64,000 nt of DNA from Bacillota bacterium (GCA_029781045.1 JAKOXL010000032.1:1-64000); one strand, 5' to 3'. Shown: positions 1 to 9,656, counted from the stretch's first letter. Program-made: numbers and translations. The notes: a model not told the origin generated them from the letters alone.

Positions 1-391
1 TGTTCTCTTGGGCTGCTCCTACCCATTTTTCACCCAAGGTGGCCGCATTGGCATCGTTGGCCAGGGCCACGGGTACGCCAAAGCGCCGCTCCAACTGAGC
101 TACAATTGGCACCTGTCGCCAGTTAGGCAAATTGGGCGGGCAAGTAATGATACCCCGATGGGCGTCAATGGGCCCGGGGGCCCCTATGCCAATGCCGCTT
201 AACTCCAGGCCGGTGATACCGGCCTGGAGTAAAAGGCAATCAACTACTGTTGTTATCTTCGCAATCATGGCTTGCGGTGTAAGCTCAGGGTCCATGGCGA
301 TGGTCTGCTGGGCCTGCACGCGGCCAGCCTCATCCACCAGGCCCACGGCCACGTTGGTTCCGCCGATGTCTATACCTATTGCTTGTCGCAA
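1..391 (-). CDS. ROK family sugar kinase/transcriptional regulator, N-terminal part (cut by window edge)
   Basis: Only the first 130 residues are in the window; the gene runs off the left edge. The N-terminus carries the ROK/glucokinase phosphate-binding loop (IDIGGTNVAVGLVD), then GIGAPGPID and the NDANAATLGE segment, whose Asp is the catalytic base in ROK kinases. No helix-turn-helix precedes the ATPase fold, so it looks like a kinase rather than a NagC-type repressor. I chose the TTG at 391-389, because the preceding mannosidase end (AAGGGATAA) supplies the ribosome binding site and the gap between the two genes is 2 bases. This implies translational coupling in a sugar-catabolic operon. 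The likely role is phosphorylation of a hexose released by the upstream mannosidase; the exact substrate is inference. Confidence 0.85.
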   Translation of the reverse strand, partial: MRQAIGIDIGGTNVAVGLVDEAGRVQAQQTIAMDPELTPQAMIAKITTVVDCLLLQAGITGLELSGIGIGAPGPIDAHRGIITCPPNLPNWRQVPIVAQLERRFGVPVALANDANAATLGEKWVGAAQEN

Positions 392-393
392 CT

Positions 394-3300
394 TTATCCC
401 TTCCTTCTGCTATCCGCAGGCTCTATATCTATTAGAAATGTCTTGATCTCATAAGGCTTAAGCTCAAAGCGTAGCACAGCCTGCTCCTGTAGCTCGCTAC
501 AGGGTTCCTCTAGCAGGTTGCACTCCTGCCAAGCTATAATGGGCAGCTGGCTCCGAATTTCCACCGAACCCCGCCGACCAGTGAACTCATGGACCCTTAG
601 TACCAAGCGCTCTTCGTCTTCCGCCTTCTTGACCGCATCGATCATTACGTTCTCCCGGTTAATCTGGAACATAGACCAGGATGGCTGGGCAGCTTGCCCC
701 GCGGTGACACTCAGGGGATTATTTAGCGCCCAAGCCGACTGCACCGTCTGCCCCTCAATCCAATCACCCGCATGGGGTAGGAGGGAATAGGTGAAATAGT
801 GGAGGCCTTGGTCCGCATTGGGGTCGGGGTAGATGCCCGACTTAATCAGCGACAGACGCATGACATTATCTTTGATGTCGTAGCCATACTTGCAGTCGTT
901 GAGCAAGCTGACGCCATAGCCGGTTTCAGAAAGATCGGCCCATTGATGGCCCACCACCTCAAAGCGGGCGTGATCCCAACTGGTATTCCAGTGGGTGGGG
1001 CGGCGCACATTACCGAACTGAATGTCATAGGTGGCCTCGGTGGCCCGTACTTCCACGGGGAAAGCCACTTTCAATAGCTGTTGCTGTTCGTGCCAATCTA
1101 CTTCGGTGACAAAGTCGATACGGCGGTGGTGGGCGTAGACGATCAGGTCTTGTTTGATGGTGGAGTTTTGGTAGCGCCAGGTGAAGCGCACCACGGCACG
1201 CAGATCCCCCACCTCCACCACTTCCACCGACAGTAGCTCATTAATTTCCCGGTACTTTTGCTTGTAGAAGATATCTATATCCCAGGCGTCAAAACGCAGG
1301 GGTTTGTCTTCATGCACTTGTAAGAGATTGCCGCGGGCGTTTTCTGCCAGCACCGAACGCTGTTGCTCCAGGTCATAGAGCTTAGTCAGCTGGCCTTGCT
1401 CGTTCCACTCAATGCTATAGTAGGGCGTGGTAATGCCATTCTTTTCGCAGCTGAAGGGGAGAGGGTTCTCGCTTTCTGCCGGTATCTGCGGCTCCCAGTG
1501 GATGACGGCGTAGCCCATGGCGGGCACCTTTACCCGCACCAGCCAACCGTCTTGCGAGTGCTGGGCCGTAAGTTTCTCCCCTTCTGGACCAACCCAAGTA
1601 CCCGCCGCCGGGTAGTCGGCACAAGGTAGCTGCACTAAATCGGTGCGCTCCCAAGGGCTAGAGTTGAAAACCGTTACCGAGCGACCCTTCCCCGCTGGTG
1701 CAAGGGTTTGGGCCGCCGCTTGCCAAGCCGACTGGGCTAGCTGATTCGCTTCCTCGTACTCCAGATGGCTATCTTCATAGACCTCGGTGATGGAAGAACC
1801 GGGTATGATGTCGTGGAACTGCTGGCGTAGGAGAATGCGCCAGCCTTCCTGTAACTGGGACTGCGGGTAGTCGGCCCAGGAAGAGCCAACACTCCGGAGC
1901 ACATTTAGCCACTCGGTCTCGCGGTAGAGTAGCTCCAACTTGCGGTTCATGCGCTTAGTATAGGCTTGGCTGGTATAGGTGCCCCGGTGGTATTCCAGAT
2001 AGAGTTCACCATCCCAGGTATGCAAATACTGGTCACTATTAGCCAGCCGACTATGCAGGCCGCGCAAGAAGTCATCGACGCGGCTGGTGTGCACCTGAGG
2101 CAAGCCAGGCATGTCTGCCAAGCGACGCCGCATCTCCAGCATGGTACGATTCACGCCACCGCCTCCGTCACCATATCCATAGGAGAGCAGCAGCTCTTGA
2201 TTGAGCACCTTATCTTGATAGTTTTCCCAGCTACCGACAATGCCCACCGGTGAAATATCCCCTTCATAGATATAGCGATGGGCACCGCGTACGCGGGGTG
2301 TGGTGATGAAGTAGGTTAGCACTTCACTACCATCGATACCGCGCCAGCGGAAGGTGTCATGGGGCAGGCGGTTATACTGGTTCCAGCTGATTTTGGTGGT
2401 GATAAAACTATTAATACCGGCTTTCTGAAGTATCTGGGGCAGAGCCCAGCTATAGCCAAAGACATCGGGCAGCCAGAGATAGGAGCAGCGCAGCCCGAAC
2501 TCATCGCGGAAGAAACGGGTGCCGTGTAGTAGTTGGCGCACCAAAGACTCGCCAGAAGGCAGGTTGCAGTCGGCTTCTAGCCACATGCCGCCGTCCACTT
2601 CCCAACGGCCTTCCCGCACCCGTTCTCGTATCTGCTCATATAACTCGGGGTAGTCTTGCTTGATATAGGCATAGAGCTGGGGTTGGGCCAGCAAGAATAT
2701 ATATTCGGGATAAAGTTCCATGAGGCGCAAAACTGTGGCCAATGAACGGGCCGTCTTTTCCCGGGTATGCCGCAAGCGCCAGAGCCATGCCACATCGATA
2801 TGGGTATGACCTATACAGTGGATCACCACCGGATGGTTCTTAGGCAAGCGGCTTAAGTGTTCTTTCAGCGTAGCCCTGGCCAATTCCGTGCTGGCATAGA
2901 AACTGGCCGAGCCCGGCTTTGACCAATCCAACTGCTGCAGGGCCCGGTCCAGCGTCTGTAAGAGCTTGTGATACTCGGGCTGATTTTGGTCTAATACATC
3001 TAGAGTCTCTACGATAGCCTGAGCCCAAAAATAGAGGTCGTCGACTATCGGGTCTAGCCAGGCAATCTCAGCTTGCTGTATGCGATGTTCCTGCACCCGG
3101 GGTGGTCCGCCACCTTCTAGGCCCGACCATAAGCGGAAGGTTAGTGAAATAGTGCGCCCTACGTTTTCCGGGCCAAAGAATACTTCCTGATGGTTGGAAT
3201 CGACTCCCTGATAGGGTATGCCATCAACGAACAACAACGATTCAAAGCCGGAATTGTGGCCACCACCGGTGCGGCCGAAATCAAAGAGCCCAAGTACTTG

Positions 3301-3540
3301 CTTGCCAGCCCACTCGGTTGGCAAGGTAACGTCCGCCTGTAACCAGGCGTAGAGGTCACGCCCTTCCCAGCGGCCGCCCAGACGTCTAGTTTGCCATTCA
3401 TCATCCTTTGGAGGACGAGCTCCAACTTGCCCCTCCGGGTCCAACCGCCAACGGAACTCACGAATTTCCCGCCGATCCCGGTAACGGTAGGAGCTAAGCT
3501 CCTGTACCCGCGCCTTTAACTTCTCCTTGGTCCACCACAT
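394..3540 (-). CDS. Alpha-mannosidase, glycoside hydrolase family 38
   Basis: 1048 residues, usual for bacterial GH38 enzymes that remove alpha-linked mannose from oligosaccharides. The N-terminal 240 residues form the accessory beta domain. The catalytic domain begins at GHTHIDVAWLWRL (metal-binding His and Asp), continues through EVDGGMWLEADCNLPSGES and reaches WLPDVFGYS, where Asp359 is the expected retaining nucleophile. The middle helical domain and C-terminal beta domains follow. There is no signal peptide, so it is probably cytoplasmic and acts on imported oligosaccharides. The ATG at 3540 has a strong AAGGAGG eight bases upstream. It is followed after 2 bases by a ROK gene, which fits a mannoside or glycan utilisation operon whose transporter lies outside the window. 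Confidence 0.95.
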   Translation of the reverse strand: MWWTKEKLKARVQELSSYRYRDRREIREFRWRLDPEGQVGARPPKDDEWQTRRLGGRWEGRDLYAWLQADVTLPTEWAGKQVLGLFDFGRTGGGHNSGFESLLFVDGIPYQGVDSNHQEVFFGPENVGRTISLTFRLWSGLEGGGPPRVQEHRIQQAEIAWLDPIVDDLYFWAQAIVETLDVLDQNQPEYHKLLQTLDRALQQLDWSKPGSASFYASTELARATLKEHLSRLPKNHPVVIHCIGHTHIDVAWLWRLRHTREKTARSLATVLRLMELYPEYIFLLAQPQLYAYIKQDYPELYEQIRERVREGRWEVDGGMWLEADCNLPSGESLVRQLLHGTRFFRDEFGLRCSYLWLPDVFGYSWALPQILQKAGINSFITTKISWNQYNRLPHDTFRWRGIDGSEVLTYFITTPRVRGAHRYIYEGDISPVGIVGSWENYQDKVLNQELLLSYGYGDGGGGVNRTMLEMRRRLADMPGLPQVHTSRVDDFLRGLHSRLANSDQYLHTWDGELYLEYHRGTYTSQAYTKRMNRKLELLYRETEWLNVLRSVGSSWADYPQSQLQEGWRILLRQQFHDIIPGSSITEVYEDSHLEYEEANQLAQSAWQAAAQTLAPAGKGRSVTVFNSSPWERTDLVQLPCADYPAAGTWVGPEGEKLTAQHSQDGWLVRVKVPAMGYAVIHWEPQIPAESENPLPFSCEKNGITTPYYSIEWNEQGQLTKLYDLEQQRSVLAENARGNLLQVHEDKPLRFDAWDIDIFYKQKYREINELLSVEVVEVGDLRAVVRFTWRYQNSTIKQDLIVYAHHRRIDFVTEVDWHEQQQLLKVAFPVEVRATEATYDIQFGNVRRPTHWNTSWDHARFEVVGHQWADLSETGYGVSLLNDCKYGYDIKDNVMRLSLIKSGIYPDPNADQGLHYFTYSLLPHAGDWIEGQTVQSAWALNNPLSVTAGQAAQPSWSMFQINRENVMIDAVKKAEDEERLVLRVHEFTGRRGSVEIRSQLPIIAWQECNLLEEPCSELQEQAVLRFELKPYEIKTFLIDIEPADSRRKG

Positions 3541-3687
3541 ATGTTGGCCTCCTTATACTTCTATCCAGATTAATGCTTGTGAAAGTATTTCTATGCACCG
3601 CTGCTTAAGTCCTGCGCCCGGACGGGCCCTAGCCAGGAATGGCGAAATTGGCTAAAATGTGACTATATGGATAAGGAGGGTGTTTGC

Positions 3688-4596
3688 ATGCAAGCTACTT
3701 TAGAAGCCATTATCGCCCAGAACCGTGCCTTAACGGCCCAAGGCCGGGTGGCAACTTACATACCGGAGCTGGCCATGAGCGATGCCGATGCTATTGGCAT
3801 CTGCCTGATAGATGGGGAGGGTAAGACTTATTTGGCCGGCGATACGGATATTCGCTTCACTTTGCAGAGTGTATCGAAGGTGTTTGCCCTCATGTTGGCT
3901 TTGGAAGATCAAGGCTTTGACGGTGTCTTTGATCGCATCGGCATGGAACCGACGGGCGATGCTTTTAATTCGATTGTTAAATTAGAAACCTTTTCATCCC
4001 TCCGTCCTTTAAACCCCATGATTAATGCCGGAGCTATTGCTACTACTGCCTTAATCAAAGGCAACAGTGTGGCTGAACGCTTCGAGCGTTTGTACTCGTA
4101 TATTAAAGCTATAGCCGGTAATGAGCGCATTCGCTTCAATGAGCGGGTTTACAAGTCGGAAAAGGCCACCGGTGACCGCAACCGGGCTATCGGTTATTTC
4201 TTGCGCGATGTGGGTGCTATCGATGGGGATGTGGAAGAGGTGCTGGATTTGTATTTCCGCCAGTGCTCCATTGAGACCGATGTGGTAGGCCTAGCCACTT
4301 TAGCGCGACGTTTGGCCCTGGGTCCGGATGCGGAACCACAGCTCAGCCCGGAAGTGTTGCGCATTGCCCGCACCTTCATGTATACCTGTGGTATGTACAA
4401 TGCGACGGGGGAGTTTGCTGTTAAGGTGGGTATTCCTGCTAAGAGTGGCGTTTCTGGAGCCATAATGGCTACGGCTCCTCGGCAACAAATGGGTATTGGT
4501 GTAATTGCTCCCGCCCTAGATGAGAAAGGCAATAGTATTGCCGGAGTACAGGTGCTGGCCGACCTCTCGCGCCGGCTGCATTTGAGTATATTCTAA
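3688..4596 (+). CDS. glsA: Glutaminase (serine-dependent, GlsA family)
   Basis: 302 residues. It hydrolyses L-glutamine to glutamate and ammonia in the cytoplasm. The S-x-x-K catalytic pair of the beta-lactamase-like fold is Ser61-Lys64 in QSVSKVF. Other family signatures are NPMINAGAIA, YKSEKATGDRNRAI, CSIETDVVGLA and the C-terminal GMYNATGEFAVKVG/PAKSGVSGAI. An in-frame ATG at 3667 exists, but the AAGGAGG site lies inside that extension, seven bases before the ATG at 3688, so 3688 is chosen. The gene is monocistronic and its last codons overlap by 4 bases the end of the convergent MATE-like gene. Confidence 0.95.
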   Translation: MQATLEAIIAQNRALTAQGRVATYIPELAMSDADAIGICLIDGEGKTYLAGDTDIRFTLQSVSKVFALMLALEDQGFDGVFDRIGMEPTGDAFNSIVKLETFSSLRPLNPMINAGAIATTALIKGNSVAERFERLYSYIKAIAGNERIRFNERVYKSEKATGDRNRAIGYFLRDVGAIDGDVEEVLDLYFRQCSIETDVVGLATLARRLALGPDAEPQLSPEVLRIARTFMYTCGMYNATGEFAVKVGIPAKSGVSGAIMATAPRQQMGIGVIAPALDEKGNSIAGVQVLADLSRRLHLSIF

Positions 4597-5903
4597 GATG
4601 CCATTGGTATAGAATGCCTGCGTGTGCCTGCATTATTGTGACGCAGGCCTATTTGTAACACCCAACCCTCGCCCAAGAGACCAACCGCTTGGGCCAGAGG
4701 GGCCGCCAGAGCACCGGGTAAGTTGGGGGCGAGCACTAGAACGAAGGCAATAGTGCTCACAAGGTTAAGTGTCTTGGCCAGACCAACTAGTTTGCTGGCC
4801 TGGTTGAGTAGCAAAACCCCCGTGTTGTATTCCAGCCAACCTATTAACAGGGGAAATAGGGCCATGACGCGCAGGGCCAACTGTGTAGGTGCTAGTAACT
4901 CCTGGGGGATGTCCACTGGTCCAGTCAGGATCCACGCACCAAGGGGAGTGAGGGCAATAAGCAGTAATAACCCCGTTGTTGCCAAAGAAAAGCCGATGGC
5001 GAATCGACGCACCAGAGGCAGGTTATTCTTTGAACGACCGAACACCATGGTTAGCTGATGAAGGTTGTAGGAAGGGCTGATCAGCATACCGGCCAGTGAG
5101 GAGGCCACATTGAAAGCTGCCAAAGAGATGGTTGCCTGTGGCATGCGGGATAACCCGGCGTTGATGAAAGGCCTCCCCATGGATACAAAGAGTGATGAGG
5201 CGATAAGTGGGAGGTAGAAACGCCAAACGGCGAGAGTGGCTACGGGGGAGCCCGGTTCCGTCTGTAAGCGGGAACTGAAGAAGTAGGCGGGCACCGCTTC
5301 AGCTATAACTGCACCTACTATAGCTATGGCTCCTACCAACACGCCAGGAACTATTCGGGTGCGGACAAGCCCAAGAACCACCAGTGTAACAAAGCTTACT
5401 CGCACGAGCACCCCTAGAGAGATATAGAGGGTACGTCGGTTGACCAAAATGACGCTCTGATAGAGGCTGCGCAAGCCACTGACGAGCGGAAACAGCAGAG
5501 TGATCCGAAACCCCAGGAGGGTTGCAGCATAAAGATCATCACATACACCTAAAACTTCTTGAAACATAAAGCGGGTGAAAGGCGGTATGTAGGCGATGGT
5601 CAAGACGATAATCATAAAAATGGCGATTGTGATAAATGTTACCTTCCGAACGGTCTGGAAGCTCAGCCGACCAGTAATAAAGGCGACACCGGTTTGTCTT
5701 ATCATCACGAGTGGGGCTTCAAAAATCTCGCCGAAATTTAAGGCGATAGCGTAGGCAGCAGTGGCAATTGCGGGGTCATAGGTGCGTGCCAGCCCAGCGC
5801 TTATTACCGTGTGGGTAAACATCATCAGCATCCATGTGACGGCCAGTGGCGCGAAAAAGCGCAGCAGTTCAGGTAGGCTAGCCGTACGTTCCCGCTCTAT
5901 CAC
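4593..5903 (-). CDS. MATE-superfamily (ANKH-like) polytopic membrane protein
   Basis: 436 residues with about 12 predicted membrane segments and no soluble domain. The pattern (LLRFFAPLAVTWMLMMF, later a repeated APTQLALRVMALFPLLIG-like helix) recalls the MATE/MurJ superfamily, closest in feel to bacterial proteins annotated as ANKH or multi antimicrobial extrusion homologs. The typical Na+-MATE acidic residues are not obvious. Substrate unknown. It ends tail-to-tail inside the glutaminase stop region. A hairpin on its upstream side at 6001-6040 has a T-run in this gene's direction and could act as an attenuator. Confidence 0.6.
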   Translation of the reverse strand: MIERERTASLPELLRFFAPLAVTWMLMMFTHTVISAGLARTYDPAIATAAYAIALNFGEIFEAPLVMIRQTGVAFITGRLSFQTVRKVTFITIAIFMIIVLTIAYIPPFTRFMFQEVLGVCDDLYAATLLGFRITLLFPLVSGLRSLYQSVILVNRRTLYISLGVLVRVSFVTLVVLGLVRTRIVPGVLVGAIAIVGAVIAEAVPAYFFSSRLQTEPGSPVATLAVWRFYLPLIASSLFVSMGRPFINAGLSRMPQATISLAAFNVASSLAGMLISPSYNLHQLTMVFGRSKNNLPLVRRFAIGFSLATTGLLLLIALTPLGAWILTGPVDIPQELLAPTQLALRVMALFPLLIGWLEYNTGVLLLNQASKLVGLAKTLNLVSTIAFVLVLAPNLPGALAAPLAQAVGLLGEGWVLQIGLRHNNAGTRRHSIPMAS

Positions 5904-6000
5904 ATCTATCAGCCCTTTCTGAGCTAGCTCTCATACCAATTATGGGCTCAGCTGCCATGATTAGCAATCGGCAATATCATCTTCTGGTGACTATTAATGA

Positions 6001-6040
6001 AAAAGTCTGACCCGCAAAACGCGAGTCAGACTCTTTGTTT
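6001..6040 (-). terminator. Hairpin with T-run upstream of the MATE-like gene
   Basis: An 11-base arm GTCTGACCCGC pairs with GCGAGTCAGAC (one mismatch) around a 5-base loop. Read on the minus strand the stem is followed by ACTTTTTC, so it would terminate leftward transcription about 95 bases before the MATE-like start at 5903. No leftward gene lies between it and the divergent SASP gene, so it is either an attenuator in the MATE-like leader or a relic. On the plus strand it is followed by TCTTTGTTT. Confidence 0.5.
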
Positions 6041-6135
6041 ATATGTGTCGCAAAAACTAGCACTGCTGCCTTTATTTTTGTAACATGGGCCGCTACCTTT
6101 GCGGGCAGTCTAACTAATGAAAGGGGGCGATAGCA

Positions 6136-6369
6136 ATGGCACGAGGTAGCGACACCAGCGGACGTCAACTAGTGCCTGCCGCGCATAAAGCACTAGATGA
6201 CATGAAGTACGAAATTGCAGCCGAGCTAGGTATCCCAGTCTATCAGGGATCGGAAGATTACTGGGGCGAAATCTCCTCCCGCGACTGTGGTGCTGTCGGC
6301 GGTCGAATGGTGCGGCGCTTAGTGCAAATGGCGCAAGAGGCCATGATTCGCGGCCAACAGTTAAGCTAA
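6136..6369 (+). CDS. Alpha/beta-type small acid-soluble spore protein (SASP)
   Basis: 77 residues, the usual size. These proteins coat and protect DNA in the dormant spore core and are degraded by the GPR protease at germination. Visible family features are KALDDMKYEIAAELGIP, which contains the GPR cleavage context (E-I-A-x-E), and the second conserved block EISSRDCGAVGGRMVRRLV. The start ATG follows AAAGGGGG. A strong terminator lies 6 bases after the stop, so it is monocistronic; a forespore (sigma-G) promoter is expected but I did not identify one confidently. It marks the organism as an endospore former. Confidence 0.95.
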   Translation: MARGSDTSGRQLVPAAHKALDDMKYEIAAELGIPVYQGSEDYWGEISSRDCGAVGGRMVRRLVQMAQEAMIRGQQLS

Positions 6370-6375
6370 TCTTAC

Positions 6376-6402
6376 AAAGAGGGCATTTGCCCTCTTTTTC
6401 AT
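6376..6402 (+). terminator. Rho-independent terminator of the SASP gene
   Basis: AAAGAGGGC and GCCCTCTTT form a perfect 9-base stem with a 4-base loop, followed by TTC and further T-rich sequence. Confidence 0.9.
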
Positions 6403-6434
6403 TTTGTCCAAGTGACGAAAAAACATGAGCCAAA

Positions 6435-7337
6435 TTATGCACGTTGTAAGTATTCAATGCGAGGTCGATAGTTCATTTGGTCCAGCATCTCGTTGTATTC
6501 TTCGTGCGTTAACGGCCGGTTCTCGCCGGCCACTGCTACCAGAGCAGCTTCCAGAACGTTGGTAGCAAAGGATCTTCCGTTGATTTCCGGTGAGCCTGTG
6601 ATCAAGATCTTCACGCCTCGTCGCCGCAAGTCTTCCACATCGGATTCTGTTACCGTATTGGTGACTATGACCTTATCTTTTAGATTGGTCGGCATATAAC
6701 GCTTTATGTAATGATAATCGCCAGTGATGAGGTCGGCCCATTCATAGTATTTCTCCCAACGCGGGGTATTTTCGTCCTGTTGCTTGCCAGTCGGATATAG
6801 CCATTCGAAGGGTATAAAGCGCAGGAAAGGACCTACTATGGAGCCGTAAAGCCAGACCGTCGACAGTTTGCGAATGGGAAGAGGCAGGCCCAGGCCAAAC
6901 ATGAAGTCACCGTAAATCACATCAGCCTTCATTTCCCACAGGGCTTCTGCCATGCCAAAACGGTCAATGGCCGACATTAGCAGAGTCTTAGTGCCACGCA
7001 CAGGAATGCCTTCTTGTTCCATGATATAGAAGGTGCGACGCTCAATGGTGTCTTTCAGACCACTACCATCGACCAGCGGTGTCTTCTTAACGGCAGCTGC
7101 CACCTGCTTGGACCCGCGCAAAGGGAAGGGTTTGCCGGCCGCATGCACATGCAGTTTAATCCCACCAGTTCCGATGGCATCCACTTGACCATCCAATTCA
7201 CGCAAAAGGGAAAGCAGCTTCTGCATATCTCCATCGGTTCCAATTCGTTCCATTCGTACTTTTTGGCCTAAGAATTCAGCTTCGCCTACGCTGTTACGGG
7301 AAGAAGAGCCTAGGCTGACACTAACTACTCGTTTCAC
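6435..7337 (-). CDS. Conserved clostridial protein of unknown function (sometimes annotated quinate 5-dehydrogenase-like)
   Basis: 300 residues from a GTG at 7337 that has AGGAGGTG nine bases upstream; a longer reading from 7409 has no ribosome site. The N-terminus VVSVSLGSSSRN begins an alpha/beta fold with a glycine-rich turn (IGTGGIKLHVH). Later blocks are VIYGDFMFGLGLPLP, WADLITGDYHYIKRYMP and VKILITGSPEINGRSFATNVLEA. I recall such proteins in spore-forming Clostridia under a quinate dehydrogenase label, but I see no Rossmann motif that supports this enzyme activity. It is alone between convergent and divergent neighbours. Confidence 0.6.
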   Translation of the reverse strand: MKRVVSVSLGSSSRNSVGEAEFLGQKVRMERIGTDGDMQKLLSLLRELDGQVDAIGTGGIKLHVHAAGKPFPLRGSKQVAAAVKKTPLVDGSGLKDTIERRTFYIMEQEGIPVRGTKTLLMSAIDRFGMAEALWEMKADVIYGDFMFGLGLPLPIRKLSTVWLYGSIVGPFLRFIPFEWLYPTGKQQDENTPRWEKYYEWADLITGDYHYIKRYMPTNLKDKVIVTNTVTESDVEDLRRRGVKILITGSPEINGRSFATNVLEAALVAVAGENRPLTHEEYNEMLDQMNYRPRIEYLQRA

Positions 7338-7511
7338 TGGCGACACCTCCTGTGCACAGATTTGTGCTATTCCTATTAGCATTTTAACCCTCACCATTTT
7401 TACTGTCAAACGCTGTGCTTAGGGCTTTTTTCGTGCTTCTAAACGCTTGTCGAGAGGTATTAGACCAGCTGAGCCGAAAATAAGAAGGTAGTATTTTTGC
7501 GAGGTGATAGC

Positions 7512-9611
7512 ATGACCATGAGCAAGAGGGGTTTGCGGCCCAACGATCTTTATAACATTAAGTGTGTGGGAGACGCCGATGTGTCTCCCGATGGTAGGCT
7601 TCTGGCCTATGTGGTTCAGCGTATTGACAAAGAACAGGACAAGAGTTTTACCGATATCTATCTATGCGACCTTAATACGCTAGATACTCGCCGTTTGACC
7701 TGCAGCGGTAAAGATAGTTCACCCCGCTTTTCTCCTGACGGGAAACGGTTAGCCTTCATCTCCAGCCGCAACGACAAAAGCCAGATCTACATACTAGATC
7801 TGGCTGGCGGTGAAGCCTGGCAGCTGCCCACGGTGGAGACGGTGGGAGGCGCACCCATATGGTTCCCCGATGGGAAGCGCATAGCCTACACGGCCAACGT
7901 GTTCAGCCACCCCGAAGATTGGCAGCCCTATCCGGGTGCTCCCGCCTATGATCGCGAGCGCTTGGAGGCCATTGCCAAGCGAGACAGCAGCAAGGAGAAG
8001 CAAGAAGACAAGGCTAAGCAAAACAACGTGAAGGTCATTACCCGTTTGAGTTATCGGCGTGATGGCGTGGGCTATTTTGGTGATAAGGTGCGGCAGGTGT
8101 TTGTCACGCCAGTACCAGAGAAAACCCCCAGCGAGAACTTAGAGCCGGCTGGTCAACAAGTGACCAGCGGCGACTTCAATCACAGTGCCCCTGCCATCTC
8201 ACCCTGTGGTCGCTATTTGGTGACCAGTGTGCGGCGCTCGGAAACGGCCGACTACGACCAGAAGAGCGATCTCTGGTTGTGGGATTTGGAGACCAAAGAG
8301 TTCTATTGGCTCTATGATGGTCCCGGTCCCGTGTGGGAGCCCTTGTGGTCGCCCGATGGGAGTGCTTTAGCCTTTGGCGGCCATGATCGTTCCCACAACG
8401 TGTCAACCACAACCGATCTTTGGTTATTGCCCGTGGCGGACTGGATAGGGCGGCTGGCCGCAGGCGAAAAACCCGAACCGCTGCAGAGGGACCAGGCTAT
8501 AAATGTAACGCGACCCTTCGATCGTCCCTTTGGTTCCCATGCAGGTGCCGAGTTGCGCTATGGTGGCGGGTGCCAGATGTTCTGGCAAGGAACTAGCCTT
8601 TACTTCCTCATGAGCAACCGGGGAGCCGCTGGCATTTACCGTACGGATGCGGTGGGGCAGGTAACTCCGGTCTTAGTGGATGAGCATATGGCCATCACCA
8701 GCATAGCCGGTAGAGGTGATGCCTTAGTTTACACCGCCTCTCAACCCAACAAGCTGGAAGAGCTTTATCTGTATGACGAGAAGCAGGGAGCACAGGTCAT
8801 TAGCAAGGTCAATGAACAATTCCTGCAAGACATTGAACTCGGAGACTGGGAAAGGATTAGCTATGAGAGTGAGCCGGGGGTAAATATCGACGGCTGGGTC
8901 GTCTATCCTCTCGGATATGAAACAGGCAAAAGCTATCCCTTGCTGCTCCTGATTCACGGAGGTCCCCATAGTGCCTATGGTCCCGCCTTCCTGTTCTCTG
9001 CCCAGCTCTTTGCCGCCCAAGGTTATGTGGTCTTATATACTAACCCCCGGGGTAGCACTACGTATGGGCAGGAGCTCACCTGTGCCATTGACCAGAACTG
9101 GGGTAAAGTGGATTATCTGGATCTCATGCGCGGCGTGGATGAGGTTATTGCCCGTGGCTTAGCTGATCCGGAGCGTATGTTTGTGCACGGCTGGTCCTTT
9201 GGTGGTTACATGACTTGCTGGATCGTGACCCAGAGCAATCGTTTCCGCGCTGCCTGCGGTGGGGCTAACGTCACCAACATGCTCAGCGGTTACGGTACTT
9301 CAGATATCATCTGGGCCGATGAATACGAGTACGGTGGACAGCCCTGGAAAGACTATGTGCATTTGATTGAGCATTCGCCCATAGGACATGTGCATAAGGT
9401 GGAGACGCCAATTATGCTCATGCACGGGGAAGATGACCTGCGTTGCCACGTGGCCCAGAGTGAGGAGTTCTATGCCAGCCTAAAACGCTTGGGCAAGGAA
9501 GTGGTCATGATTCGTTATCCCGGTGAGTACCATGGACTCAAGCGACCCCTGCATCGAGTGGATCGCTATGAAAGGTTGCTGGCTTGGTTCAACTATTATC
9601 GAGAAGCGTAG
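7512..9611 (+). CDS. S9 family prolyl oligopeptidase-like serine peptidase
   Basis: 699 residues. The N-terminal 400 residues are a beta-propeller of TolB/WD40-like blades (ADVSPDGRLLAYV, SPRFSPDGKRLAFISS, WSPDGSALAFGG). The C-terminal alpha/beta hydrolase has the nucleophile elbow GWSFGGY (Ser562), Asp in HGEDDLRCH and His in PGEYHGLKR. The family comprises acylaminoacyl-peptidases and dipeptidyl aminopeptidases that cleave short peptides in the cytoplasm; no signal peptide is seen. A TTG start at 7497 is possible, but the ATG at 7512 has GAGGTGAT six bases upstream. Monocistronic, with a terminator 15 bases after the stop. Confidence 0.93.
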   Translation: MTMSKRGLRPNDLYNIKCVGDADVSPDGRLLAYVVQRIDKEQDKSFTDIYLCDLNTLDTRRLTCSGKDSSPRFSPDGKRLAFISSRNDKSQIYILDLAGGEAWQLPTVETVGGAPIWFPDGKRIAYTANVFSHPEDWQPYPGAPAYDRERLEAIAKRDSSKEKQEDKAKQNNVKVITRLSYRRDGVGYFGDKVRQVFVTPVPEKTPSENLEPAGQQVTSGDFNHSAPAISPCGRYLVTSVRRSETADYDQKSDLWLWDLETKEFYWLYDGPGPVWEPLWSPDGSALAFGGHDRSHNVSTTTDLWLLPVADWIGRLAAGEKPEPLQRDQAINVTRPFDRPFGSHAGAELRYGGGCQMFWQGTSLYFLMSNRGAAGIYRTDAVGQVTPVLVDEHMAITSIAGRGDALVYTASQPNKLEELYLYDEKQGAQVISKVNEQFLQDIELGDWERISYESEPGVNIDGWVVYPLGYETGKSYPLLLLIHGGPHSAYGPAFLFSAQLFAAQGYVVLYTNPRGSTTYGQELTCAIDQNWGKVDYLDLMRGVDEVIARGLADPERMFVHGWSFGGYMTCWIVTQSNRFRAACGGANVTNMLSGYGTSDIIWADEYEYGGQPWKDYVHLIEHSPIGHVHKVETPIMLMHGEDDLRCHVAQSEEFYASLKRLGKEVVMIRYPGEYHGLKRPLHRVDRYERLLAWFNYYREA

Positions 9612-9626
9612 CTATTAACAACAGTT

Positions 9627-9656
9627 AAGCCGCCCTAGTGGGCGGCTTCGTTGTCT
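9627..9656 (+). terminator. Terminator between convergent S9 peptidase and ABC permease genes
   Basis: AAGCCGCCC, loop TAGT, GGGCGGCTT, then CGTTGTC. It overlaps the last codons of the leftward permease gene (stop at 9635). Confidence 0.8.

Noticed and set aside
5023-5226. Minus-strand 67-residue frame inside the MATE-like gene
   Set aside because: Overlaps a long gene on the same strand in another frame, with no ribosome site or family likeness. The same holds for the many other embedded short frames.
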